A stretch of 36,791 nt of DNA. It comes from a virus. The first letter of the stretch is position 1. Every line of letters begins with the position of its first letter. The position numbers and the translations under genes were made by a program. The DNA is taken from the IMG/VR virus record IMGVR_UViG_3300029787_000144, positions 376-37,166 of that record. One strand, 5' to 3'. This document shows positions 8,953 to 14,988 of this stretch, one piece after another. The notes under the pieces are model-generated. The model saw nothing but the letters and a program-made list of their open reading frames with translations. It was not told the DNA's origin and did not search any database.

Positions 8953-8982
8953 CTTATAGGGCATCAGTGCCTAAAGCGTCAA
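8953..8982 (-). promoter_or_regulatory. Candidate sigma70-like promoter, possibly leaderless
   Basis: On the minus strand TTGACG (8982-8977) and TATAAG (8958-8953) are separated by 18 nt. Initiation about 7 nt after the -10 box would fall on the ATG at 8946, which has no ribosome binding site. Position and boxes fit a promoter for the small gene plus XRE regulator. Confidence 0.55.
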
Positions 8983-9128
8983 TATTTTTTTTATAAAATT
9001 TTTTTTGGGTCGTGTTTTAAAAACATGGTGGGCGTATCTGGGAAACTCGGCGAAAAGAAACACCAGTACAAAAAATATTGTTTTGGGTGGGTGTGGGGTA
9101 CACCCCACCCCGAATTACAGACAAAAAA
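8965..9128. other. Intergenic region with T-runs and a G/C-rich inverted repeat
   Basis: No gene is seen here. The stretch holds the promoter above, long A/T runs, and an imperfect hairpin around 9089-9115 in which GTGGGTGT can pair with ACACCCCAC with one bulged base. Only three G-runs are present, too few for a strong intramolecular quadruplex. Confidence 0.4.
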
Positions 9129-9155
9129 ATAACCTATAAAAATATTATAGGTTAT
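9129..9155 (-). terminator. Intrinsic terminator of the amidoligase unit
   Basis: A perfect 11-bp inverted repeat (ATAACCTATAA / TTATAGGTTAT) with a 5-nt loop; on the minus strand it is followed by a run of T. It starts 26 nt after the amidoligase stop codon. The stem is A/T-rich, so efficiency is uncertain. Confidence 0.7.
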
Positions 9156-9180
9156 CTTAATTAGATTTAAAAATTACACA

Positions 9181-10362
9181 TTAACTAAAATGTGTAATCC
9201 TATTTAATAAGTATGTTTTATATTGATCTTCTAAACCTACTAGAAAATGATCTTCAACACTTTCATCTATTGAGTTACTAGTAATTGAAACCTCAATATA
9301 ATTAGGTATTTTATAACCATTCAAATCATGTTGATCGTTACTAGTTCCATATCTGTGATTGTAGAATTGTTGTGTTAAACATTCTACAGAGTGATGACTA
9401 AACTTTGCTCTAATAGTTGATATTGTTCTTCTTACTGATTTAGCATTATCAATATTACAATGTGCCATAATCTCTCTAGTAGTTGCTCCATTATCTGTCT
9501 TACATAAAGACCATAATAAACCTAATTTAGAATTAGGATTAAATGGCTGATTAGGTAATTGTTGTTGCTCAATTCTAGAGTTATTAGTTAACAATCTATT
9601 GTTAATAGAGTGATTAAACATATTAGCTAACATCATAACAAATGGTTTAATTTTATCTCTTTCAAGTGTTGCAGAATGTTGTCTAAACTCAATAGTTCCA
9701 TATCTTGCATATGATTGAAGATTAACAGAGAAAAATTTGTCTCTTCTGTTTGTTGCTCCATGTCTTTGAATGGCATTTAATAAAGAAGAAATAGAACCAT
9801 CACATGATCTTATTGCATCAATACATAAATCTAGACCTTGGCAAAATCTGTTATTAGTTCTACTAGGTGGAAATATTTTATTTATTTCTAATTGATAAAT
9901 AGCATATCTTAAAACTACATCTTTAATAACTGCATTGTCTAAGACATCATCAAATGATGATGAAGATTGAAGAATATAAGATCTATTATTTCTGTATGTT
10001 TCAATTGATAGTTTTGTAAAAGCATCATTTGTTATATTTGCAGAAATAGGTTTTAAACCTATATGACAATGAACACCACAACATTTTCTAACATTACAAC
10101 CATTATTAACAAGGACTTTTAAAACCTTATTAACATAGTACCATGATAGCTCACTATCGATTGATAATATTGGAAATGCTATTTCGAAATCAACTCCATG
10201 TGTTCCATCTGTTTTGACATTAATAAAATTAAGTTCTTCATCATTATCAAATACAGTTTGTAGTTCATTGATTGATTGAGTATTACCTCTGCTAGTAAAT
10301 ACACCCTCAAATTCTAGTCCCATTGTTAGGCTAGTTCTATTTGTATTTTGTAAAATATCCAT
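9181..10362 (-). CDS. GS-fold amidoligase (Amidoligase_2-like) with C-terminal winged-helix-like region
   Basis: A 393-residue enzyme matching the glutamine-synthetase-like COOH-NH2 ligases, which use ATP to join a carboxylate to an amine, often glutamate to a peptide or amine. Visible motifs: GLEFEG with E17/E19, KTDGTHGVDFE with D52 and E60, CGVHCHIG with H98/H100, and IEFRQHSAT with E225, R227 and H229. These match the family's GxExE, D...E, CGxHxHxG and EFRxHxxT signature. Residues of about 285-325 look like a winged helix, not usual for the family. AAGGAT precedes the ATG by 5 nt. It forms its own unit between a repeat linker and a terminator, and the next unit upstream encodes a gamma-glutamylcyclotransferase. 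Substrate unknown. Confidence 0.85.
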   Translation of the reverse strand: MDILQNTNRTSLTMGLEFEGVFTSRGNTQSINELQTVFDNDEELNFINVKTDGTHGVDFEIAFPILSIDSELSWYYVNKVLKVLVNNGCNVRKCCGVHCHIGLKPISANITNDAFTKLSIETYRNNRSYILQSSSSFDDVLDNAVIKDVVLRYAIYQLEINKIFPPSRTNNRFCQGLDLCIDAIRSCDGSISSLLNAIQRHGATNRRDKFFSVNLQSYARYGTIEFRQHSATLERDKIKPFVMMLANMFNHSINNRLLTNNSRIEQQQLPNQPFNPNSKLGLLWSLCKTDNGATTREIMAHCNIDNAKSVRRTISTIRAKFSHHSVECLTQQFYNHRYGTSNDQHDLNGYKIPNYIEVSITSNSIDESVEDHFLVGLEDQYKTYLLNRITHFS

Positions 10363-10406
10363 AATATATCCTTATTGGCTGTTTGATTTAATTTACTCTT
10401 AGATTG

Positions 10407-10427
10407 TATAGGAAAAATCTTCCTATA
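10407..10427. promoter_or_regulatory. Inverted repeat upstream of the amidoligase
   Basis: TATAGGAA and TTCCTATA flank the 5-nt AAATC, 45 nt before the amidoligase start. It has no T-run, so it may be an operator or a leader hairpin. No convincing -35/-10 pair was found for this unit, though several A/T-rich -10-like hexamers are near 10430-10445. Confidence 0.45.
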
Positions 10428-10441
10428 ACAAGCTATAATAA

Positions 10442-10779
10442 CGAACAATTTCATTTTTTTTGCACTTTTTTTTTAATTGTTCGCAATTTTTTGGAGGTTT
10501 TATTTGGATAATCTGGTCTGAAAATCGGATACCGAACAAGTCCGAACCCGATCCCGACCCGAAGCCCGACCCGATCCCGAGTCCGAAGCTGTTGGCAGCG
10601 GCGCTGGTCAAAAAACCGAACAATTGTTCGCAATTTTAGCTTGATAGCAGCAGCAAGCGGCGACCTGTGCGGTAGAAACGCTTCTGTTTACCTAGCTACA
10701 GGCCCCGAATACCGAACAATTGTTACCAGTTACGGGTACTGGTTCGTCCTTCTGGTTAGAAAAAACGAACAATTGTTCG
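10442..10779. repeat. GC-rich linker 3 with CGAACAATTGTTCG palindromes
   Basis: Noncoding between the cyclotransferase terminator and the amidoligase. CGAACAATT copies lie at 10442, 10475 (reverse), 10713, and as complete palindromes CGAACAATTGTTCG at 10617-10630 and 10766-10779 (the latter extends to 16 bp). Between them is GC-rich sequence unlike the surrounding AT-rich genes. ORFs through it are only repeat translations. The repeat family is shared with the linkers at 11971-12205 and 12893-13220. Confidence 0.85.
10532..10589. repeat. CCCGAN short repeats
   Basis: About ten near-consecutive copies of CCGA(A/C/T) or CCCGA(A/C/T) in under 60 nt, for example CCCGACCCGAAGCCCGAC. The same hexamer family is dense at 13200-13285 and scattered beside each CGAACAATT copy, so it appears to be part of the linker repeat unit. 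Confidence 0.65.
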
Positions 10780-10811
10780 TTCTCGAAGCCCGGCAGAGCC
10801 AGACACCGAGC

Positions 10812-10849
10812 AAAAAAAAACCCAGACGCCTGAAGCATCTGGGGTTTTT
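10812..10849 (-). terminator. Strong terminator after the cyclotransferase gene (bidirectional shape)
   Basis: CCCAGATGC, loop TTCAG, GCGTCTGGG on the minus strand (nine positions, one mismatch) followed by nine T. The plus strand also ends in a T-run, so it could work both ways. It lies about 20 nt after the cyclotransferase stop at 10869 and closes the 11.3-10.9 kb unit. Confidence 0.85.
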
Positions 10850-10868
10850 ACCGAACAAGTTTAACAAT

Positions 10869-11315
10869 CTAACCTGAAGCCCTCCCCATCTTCAAGATCT
10901 CTTGAGTCCGATCAGCTTGATTGTAAGCATCTCGCAAAGCCCAAGCCAAATGATCTTCATCAAGACCAAAGTCCTTGTAGCCTTTTGCTATGCTATCGTA
11001 ATATTGTTTGAATGGTAAGCCCACTCCTTTCCTAGACATAACGTAAGTCATGGCATTCAAACCATCTACATGGATAATTTTCTTTTTATACAAATGAGGA
11101 AAGCCCTCGAATCTATCGAGTGCTTTCTCATCTGCTTTTTGTATTTCCCACAAACCTATCTGAACCTCATCCCCCTTTGAGGGTACAATGTCAGCAACTG
11201 TATTAAAAACTAACTTCCAATCTTTTAAGACAGTCCCATATAAAGGGACTGCCGTTGGGGTTCTTGTTTTCATATTTTTTTTATTAAGGTTTGCACCATA
11301 AGATGCGTATAACAT
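10869..11315 (-). CDS. Gamma-glutamylcyclotransferase (GGCT/AIG2-like)
   Basis: A 148-residue protein of the GGCT fold, which releases 5-oxoproline from gamma-glutamyl amines or peptides. It opens with MLYASYGANL, the YGxN substrate-binding loop at residues 6-9, followed by a typical ADIVPSKGDEVQIGLWEI strand pair and LDRFEGFPHLYKKKIIHV, where E70 is the expected catalytic acid. Length is normal. Its ATG overlaps the previous stop by one base (TAATG). Together with the amidoligase in the next unit it could form and cleave, or cyclise, gamma-glutamyl linkages; amidoligases and AIG2-type cyclotransferases are, to my recollection, linked in comparative-genomic work. Third gene of a three-gene unit ended by the strong terminator. 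Confidence 0.85.
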   Translation of the reverse strand: MLYASYGANLNKKNMKTRTPTAVPLYGTVLKDWKLVFNTVADIVPSKGDEVQIGLWEIQKADEKALDRFEGFPHLYKKKIIHVDGLNAMTYVMSRKGVGLPFKQYYDSIAKGYKDFGLDEDHLAWALRDAYNQADRTQEILKMGRASG

Positions 11316-11572
11316 TATTCTGTTTTCTCCTCATAATTTTGACTAATAAGTTCAACTGCTAATTCGTAAGGATCATCAAGAATATCAAAGATTTCATCAA
11401 TTCTTTTGTTTAATAATTCACATTCCTTTGATGTAAATAATGTATTACCATTTTTGTCTATTTGTTCTGATGGGTCATCATCAAAATGAAACAATTTATT
11501 ATTAATATGAAGTGAAGTAATAAACTTCTCGCACATATCTTTATTTGTAAGAGTTGTCTTATAATTAATCAT
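11315..11572 (-). CDS. Small acidic phage protein of unknown function
   Basis: An 85-residue acidic protein with a KDMCEKFITSLHINNKLFHFDDDP stretch and a helical C-terminus (LNKRIDEIFDILDDPYELAVELISQNYEE). Start and stop overlap both neighbours by one base, so it is translated as part of the same operon as the 89-residue gene before it and the cyclotransferase after it. No family recognised. Confidence 0.7.
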   Translation of the reverse strand: MINYKTTLTNKDMCEKFITSLHINNKLFHFDDDPSEQIDKNGNTLFTSKECELLNKRIDEIFDILDDPYELAVELISQNYEEKTE

Positions 11573-11841
11573 TATTTTTCTCCCATGAATTTTACAACAG
11601 TATCAAAATCATCTGTTTCTAAAACATTAACTTGATAATTATCAGAGTATTCATCATCATTTGTAATTGAGAATCTTTTCCAATCTTCCCCCTCTCTCAT
11701 CTTAGGATTAGGGTGATCGATAAAAAGTTTTTTGTTTTTAAAGCTATAAGATGGACAAGCATCATTTCCATAACTTGTATGCTCCCACTCTTTAGGTATT
11801 TTGTTTTCTAAATCTTTTACACATTCTTTAAAGTAAGTCAT
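11572..11841 (-). CDS. Small phage protein, first gene of the cyclotransferase unit
   Basis: An 89-residue product starting MTYFKECVKDLENKIPKEW. Longer readings start at 11925 or 11970, but a promoter nearly identical to that of the 12.8-kb unit lies inside the longer frame (11875-11903), and GCCAATGGAGAAACGAATG matches the GCCAA-GGAGA-start layout of that unit, with GGAG 6 nt before this ATG. The C-terminal half has ITNDDEYSDNYQVNVLETDDFDTVVKFMGE. No family recognised. It heads the operon with the 85-residue gene and the cyclotransferase. Confidence 0.65.
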   Translation of the reverse strand: MTYFKECVKDLENKIPKEWEHTSYGNDACPSYSFKNKKLFIDHPNPKMREGEDWKRFSITNDDEYSDNYQVNVLETDDFDTVVKFMGEK

Positions 11842-11874
11842 TCGTTTCTCCATTGGCTTGTTTAAGTTAATACT

Positions 11875-11903
11875 AATATAAGCATTGAGTTCCTCCATGT
11901 CAA
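11875..11903 (-). promoter_or_regulatory. Sigma70-like promoter of the cyclotransferase unit
   Basis: TTGACA (11903-11898), 17 nt, TATATT (11880-11875) on the minus strand. AATGCTTATATTA around the -10 box is shared exactly with the promoter at 12810-12838, and AGGAA in the spacer is also shared. It lies just after repeat linker 2 and 34 nt before the preferred start codon. Confidence 0.7.
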
Positions 11904-11970
11904 GGATTAATATATCATATGACATAATTTTTATGTTTAATATTTGCACTAACAAACGTCTGGGAGGCAA

Positions 11971-12205
11971 CGAACAATTGTTCGCTTCTAAAAAACAATA
12001 GGTTGTAATAATGTAGCTGTAGGTTACGGCGCATTAGCTGGTTTACAACTGCTGCCGCTGCATAATACCGAACAATTGTGAACCCGAAGTCGCACTGGGT
12101 AAGCTGGTTAGCCGCGCCAAGCCTTCCCTGGTTGCGTAAGCGAACAATTGTGAACCCCGAACCCGACCTGGAAAAAAAGACCAGTGCTGCTGCAAGCGAA
12201 CAATT
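11971..12205. repeat. GC-rich linker 2 with CGAACAATTGT repeats
   Basis: Noncoding between the terminator at 12220-12247 and the promoter at 11875-11903. It has a full palindrome CGAACAATTGTTCG at 11971-11984, two copies of CGAACAATTGTGAACCC (12069 and 12141) and a half copy at 12197. CCCGAA/CCCGAC hexamers, CTGGTT and GCTGC(T)GC words fill the gaps. No gene is seen in 11842-12267. Confidence 0.85.
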
Positions 12206-12219
12206 TCTGATTCAGGCAC

Positions 12220-12247
12220 AAAAAAAAGCGACCCGAAGATCGCCCTT
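12220..12247 (-). terminator. UUCG-tetraloop intrinsic terminator
   Basis: On the minus strand GCGATC, loop TTCG, GGTCGC (six pairs, one G-U) is followed by seven or more T. The C(UUCG)G loop is the extra-stable form. It lies 20 nt after the stop of the 167-residue gene and separates that unit from linker 2. Confidence 0.8.
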
Positions 12248-12267
12248 TTCTCTTCCAGCCAACGGAA

Positions 12268-12771
12268 TTAGTTGGTTCTATAGATGTAATATGTTTCGTT
12301 GTTATATTCAGGACAGAAGAATTTAAACAAACCTATTTCGTTCTCTTCTCCGTCATAGCTTGACAAGAAGTGACCTCTGCCATCTGACCTAACGGCATCT
12401 TCCACGAAATGATCGAAATCTTTTATTAACTTCAATATAGCTTCGTTTGCTGACTCGCATTTTTCTTGAAGCAACTTAAAAACGTCTTCATCAATACCAC
12501 TATGGCAAGATAAAAAACTTGGATTAAATGCCCAAACAGTTTCCTTAATATATTCTGCTACTTTCTCGTCTGCTTCGTCATCAGTTAGGATCATGTACTC
12601 TTCATTACCAAAACAATAAGTGTCGTTAGACTCGTAATGTATTTCTTTTTCTTCTTCTTCTATTAGCTCTAAATGTTTTGATAAAGCCACAACTCTAAAA
12701 TCTTCTTGATCGTTAGATTGATTGACGATTGGCTCAAGTGCTTTGATTACGTTGTTTTCTAATGTACCCAA
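12268..12771 (-). CDS. Phage protein of unknown function with TTG start
   Basis: A 167-residue acidic protein. The start is TTG (12771), with AAAGGAG six nt upstream and no closer ATG in frame. It contains EIHYESNDTYCFGNEEYMILTDDEADEKVAEYI, a helical central part, and a C-terminal FLSSYDGEENEIGLFKFFCPEY and YYIYRTN, a pattern I associate with an uncharacterised family in marine phages. It stands alone in a transcription unit with its own promoter and terminator between two repeat linkers, the layout of a moron gene. Function unknown. Confidence 0.75.
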   Translation of the reverse strand: MGTLENNVIKALEPIVNQSNDQEDFRVVALSKHLELIEEEEKEIHYESNDTYCFGNEEYMILTDDEADEKVAEYIKETVWAFNPSFLSCHSGIDEDVFKLLQEKCESANEAILKLIKDFDHFVEDAVRSDGRGHFLSSYDGEENEIGLFKFFCPEYNNETYYIYRTN

Positions 12772-12809
12772 TTTAATCTCCTTTGGCTGTTTTTGTTTCT
12801 CTTACTATT

Positions 12810-12838
12810 AATATAAGCATTCAATTCCTGTAAGTCAA
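12810..12838 (-). promoter_or_regulatory. Sigma70-like promoter of the single-gene cassette
   Basis: TTGACT (12838-12833), 17 nt, TATATT (12815-12810) on the minus strand, 39 nt upstream of the TTG start. The AATGCTTATATTA block is identical to that at 11875-11903. It abuts repeat linker 1, which lies upstream of it. Confidence 0.7.
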
Positions 12839-12875
12839 CAACTAAATAATTTTTTTTAACGGCGTTAACCTGGGG

Positions 12876-12885
12876 CCCAGCTGGG
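12876..12885. repeat. CCCAGCTGGG palindrome
   Basis: Perfect 10-bp palindrome at the promoter-proximal edge of linker 1, next to a second inverted repeat TTAACG-G-CGTTAA at 12856-12868. The CCCAGCTGGG word partly recurs at 12988-13005. Confidence 0.5.
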
Positions 12886-12892
12886 TAAATAG

Positions 12893-13220
12893 CGAACAAT
12901 TGTGATATTCCTTCTGCTGGTCATCCCTGGTCGCAGCGTGTGCTGCTGGTTAAAATAGCGAACAATTGTGCGGTATCTCGAAGGATGCCCAGCTTCACAG
13001 CTGGGTGTAAGCTGTGAAAGCGAACAATTGTGAGTTCCTTCATAGCTGGGAGATCCAGGCAGCCCGAACCCGAACAATTGTGATCTCCCTTCAGGGGATG
13101 ACCAGGGCCCCGAAGTCCGACAATCCCGAACAATTGTGCGGTATGCTGCTGCCGTGAACCCGAAACCGAACAATTTTGCGTGGACCAGGGCTATGCTGCT
13201 GCCCGAAATACCGAACAATT
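12893..13220. repeat. GC-rich linker 1: seven CGAACAATT(GTG) repeats
   Basis: Copies start at 12893, 12959, 13021, 13071, 13127, 13167 and 13212, all in one orientation, 40-66 bp apart; the first five read CGAACAATTGTG. Downstream flanks form subfamilies: GTGA-(T/G)-TTCCTTC-GCTGG (12893, 13021, similar at 13071) and GTGCGGTAT (12959, 13127), so the array is a decayed tandem repeat of a roughly 50-60-bp unit. It fills the gap between the small terminase stop and the promoter at 12810-12838. No credible gene is present; ORFs here translate the repeat. Confidence 0.9.
12988..13018. other. Two mutually exclusive hairpins within linker 1
   Basis: CCCAGCT-TCAC-AGCTGGG (12988-13005) and TTCACAGCT-GGGTGTA-AGCTGTGAA (12994-13018) are both perfect inverted repeats and share nine bases, so only one can form at a time. 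It is not in a gene. Confidence 0.55.
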
Positions 13221-13263
13221 CATAGCCCGACCAGCCCGAAAGCCCGACACCCCCGAAACCCGA

Positions 13264-13280
13264 GGGTCAACGCCTGACCC
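13264..13280. other. Hairpin downstream of small terminase
   Basis: GGGTCA-ACGCC-TGACCC, perfect 6-bp stem, 20 nt past the small terminase stop. There is no T-run, so Rho-independent termination is doubtful. Confidence 0.4.
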
Positions 13281-13299
13281 GACACGCCAAGTAAATATG

Positions 13300-13827
13300 C
13301 TATTTAGTGGGTTTCACATTACTTTGTTCTATCGTAATTGGTTCGTTACGGGATTTGTTCGCTATTTTCATGCGTTTATGGGCAATCTCTTGAAATTCCT
13401 GAAGTTTTGACAGTATTTCTTCTCTTGTCATGCTATCTGTACGTTCATGTAGCACATGGGCTTTGTTTACAAGCAGTCCAGTAGCCTTTAAGCGTAGTTC
13501 TTCTGCTCTGATAGCTTCGCCAAATTTACCTGACTCCCATGCTTCGTTACGGATTTTGAGTAGATCACGCACCGACTTATCGATTGTGACCCCGAACCGA
13601 CTTTGTGCTTCGTCACGCATTTCCTGATAACGCTCTTGGACGACTGGGTTACGGAGTAACCTGACGGCATCGACACCTGGATTTGCATATCCTGCTGACC
13701 TAGCTGCTGAAGTTTGCGTCATGTCCTTGTGCATGAAGTTATTCAGAAAGTCTTGTTGTTTATCTGTTAGTCTTTTCCAACCAGCGAGTCGTTGTTCTTT
13801 GGTTAGGTCTTGTGCTACCTTTGGCAT
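13300..13827 (-). CDS. terS: Terminase small subunit
   Basis: A 175-residue protein with the layout of Terminase_2-type small subunits, which recognise the packaging site and regulate TerL. The N-terminal part has LTDKQQDFLNNFMHKDMTQTSAARSAGYANPG, the typical helix-turn-helix in which repeated TxTxAARxAGY is diagnostic, followed by LLRNPVVQERYQEM and a helical oligomerisation region (IRAEELRLKATGLLVNKAHVLHERTDSMTREEILSKL). GGAG is 10 nt before the ATG. It is separated from TerL by three cassette units and an XRE gene, which is unusual as the two are normally adjacent. The array at 13879-14083 directly upstream is a candidate binding site. Confidence 0.85.
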   Translation of the reverse strand: MPKVAQDLTKEQRLAGWKRLTDKQQDFLNNFMHKDMTQTSAARSAGYANPGVDAVRLLRNPVVQERYQEMRDEAQSRFGVTIDKSVRDLLKIRNEAWESGKFGEAIRAEELRLKATGLLVNKAHVLHERTDSMTREEILSKLQEFQEIAHKRMKIANKSRNEPITIEQSNVKPTK

Positions 13828-13878
13828 CTTATTTTATCTCCATTAAAATAGGTTCTATAGGGTAAGGTGGGGTGGTTT

Positions 13879-14083
13879 ACTTACCACCCACCTATACCCC
13901 CCTTTAGGGGGGAAGTTCGGTAAGTAAAAAAGTAGGAGCGAAATCAATGACTTACGACCTAAAACTAACTTACCGTGGTAAGAAGTAACCTCGGTAAGTA
14001 GATATACGCAAACCGAGGCTACATAAGGGTTTGCCAACTTACCGACCAATCTACTTACCGTGGTAAGTTGGTAAGTGGTAAGT
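13879..14083. repeat. ACTTACC/GGTAAGT palindromic repeat array
   Basis: At least nine copies of the 7-mer ACTTACC or its complement in about 200 bp: 13879, 13919, 13968 (paired with a near-complete partner as ACTTACC-GT-GGTAAGA), 13993, 14037, then the perfect 16-bp palindrome ACTTACCGTGGTAAGT at 14053-14068 followed by direct copies at 14070 and 14077. It also holds a CCCCCC-TTTA-GGGGGG hairpin (13897-13912) and CCTCGGT/ACCGAGG (13989-14018). It lies between a zinc-finger gene and the small terminase. A 79-codon frame crosses it (13855-14094) but is probably not a gene. Confidence 0.85.
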
Positions 14084-14086
14084 AAA

Positions 14087-14383
14087 TCACTCATAAAGCA
14101 CCACAATTTTGGGATCATCGGTGCGTTTATAGAACGTACCATTGAGGGTACAAACGTAGCCTAAATATCGCATCATTTGATCGTAATTTCTGTAGCATTC
14201 AGGGCATGAATATACATCATACGAACAATTCATATGGTGCAATACGGAGTGATCCAACTGTTGAGCGATACCTTTTTCGGTTGCACACCCGAGGCAAATT
14301 GTTCGGTTATTCATTACCAGTTCCATGCCTGAAACAATTTTTTCTTGGCAATTTGCACATTTTGTTTGTTTTCTTTTAGTCAT
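14087..14383 (-). CDS. Zinc-binding phage protein (three CxxC motifs)
   Basis: A 98-residue protein with CANC near residue 9, CLGC near 32 and CPEC near 60, plus extra Cys/His between them (HHMNC), enough to bind one or two zinc ions. AGGAGG lies 5 nt before the ATG, immediately after the preceding stop. Many CxxC phage proteins bind nucleic acid or recruit host proteins; nothing more can be read here. Its stop codon lies at the edge of the ACTTACC array. Confidence 0.75.
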   Translation of the reverse strand: MTKRKQTKCANCQEKIVSGMELVMNNRTICLGCATEKGIAQQLDHSVLHHMNCSYDVYSCPECYRNYDQMMRYLGYVCTLNGTFYKRTDDPKIVVLYE

Positions 14384-14692
14384 TTAAACCTCCTGACTCA
14401 CGCTTTGTGTTTCCATTTCTCTGTGGAGAGTGGTGTAGTCACGCCTTTTGGCTATGTTCTCCCACTTTTTCACGGCTTGATCGTAGTTATCAGCTTCTAT
14501 TTCAACCATGTAATACTTTGTTTCTTTACAATGAATAACAAACTTTTCTTTTGGTAGTTTTCTAATCATAACATCTTTTTCCTCTTTAAAATTACGCCAC
14601 CATGATCTAATAAGTTCTTTTCTTATTAGAGTTATTTCCTCCATATTTTTAGATTTTATTGCTTCTTCAATTCTAGTAATTATTTCACTCAT
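14384..14692 (-). CDS. Small phage protein of unknown function
   Basis: A 102-residue protein. The first 45 residues form a helical MSEIITRIEEAIKSKNMEEITLIRKELIRSWW region, followed by a beta-rich KFVIHCKETKYYMVEIEADNYDQAVKKWENIA segment whose end resembles the common phage pattern for small alpha/beta domains that alternate sheet and helix. Adjacent to both neighbours in the same operon. No family recognised. Confidence 0.7.
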   Translation of the reverse strand: MSEIITRIEEAIKSKNMEEITLIRKELIRSWWRNFKEEKDVMIRKLPKEKFVIHCKETKYYMVEIEADNYDQAVKKWENIAKRRDYTTLHREMETQSVSQEV

Positions 14693-14693
14693 T

Positions 14694-14936
14694 TTATGCT
14701 CCCTCGAAACAACCAGCCATAATTTGATGATCTATTGGTTCTTCGCCAAAGTTATCAAATATAGCATCTTCTATTAACAATTCGCTATTTGGTATATCAG
14801 CACGACATTGTTCTATATTATCGTATTGCACTTGGCTTTGGTGCATGACACATATTTGTTCGCCACCGTCATAGCGACTGCCCTCGATCCATACGACACA
14901 TATTAACACAAACATTTTAACTATATATTCCTCCAT
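14694..14936 (-). CDS. Small protein with N-terminal hydrophobic segment
   Basis: An 80-residue product with MFVLICVVWIEG at residues 8-19, short for a membrane anchor but possibly a signal peptide. The rest has several Cys (QICVMH, EQCRAD, AGCFEG) and is acidic. The first ATG has no Shine-Dalgarno; GGAGG lies inside codons 2-3, 14 nt before the ATG at 14915, so the real start is unclear. It follows two tandem hairpins. Function unknown. Confidence 0.55.
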   Translation of the reverse strand: MEEYIVKMFVLICVVWIEGSRYDGGEQICVMHQSQVQYDNIEQCRADIPNSELLIEDAIFDNFGEEPIDHQIMAGCFEGA

Positions 14937-14943
14937 AATTAAC

Positions 14944-14988
14944 GAGATGGGCTACCCTAGAAAGGATTAAAGACCGATAGCCCATCTC
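14944..14988 (-). promoter_or_regulatory. 11-bp-stem hairpin before the 80-residue gene
   Basis: GAGATGGGCTA and TAGCCCATCTC pair perfectly around a 23-nt loop, 8 nt upstream of the next start codon. No T-run follows on the minus strand, so a processing or translational control role is more likely than termination. Confidence 0.6.

Noticed and set aside
9089-9110. G-quadruplex
   Set aside because: Only three adjacent G-runs; a simple imperfect hairpin fits better.
10423-10633. Two 60-66-codon ORFs in linker 3
   Set aside because: They translate CCCGAN repeats and T-runs and overlap palindromes; no ribosome site.
12965-13144. GTGCGGTA words as Haemophilus-type uptake sequences
   Set aside because: Only part of the 9-mer AAGTGCGGT is present, in two linker copies and once at 10668; it is a flank of the linker repeat.
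12865-13218. 117-codon minus ORF through linker 1
   Set aside because: It is a translation of the CGAACAATTGTG repeats and has no ribosome site or family resemblance; a repeat array explains it better.
12893-13220. CRISPR array
   Set aside because: The conserved core is only about 9-12 bp, the spacing varies from 40 to 66 bp, and the spacers resemble each other; no cas genes except a recombination-type nuclease.
13855-14094. 79-codon minus ORF starting at an ATGAGTGA overlap
   Set aside because: It reads through the ACTTACC/GGTAAGT array, has no Shine-Dalgarno and a repeat-driven composition; the coupling overlap is suggestive but not enough.
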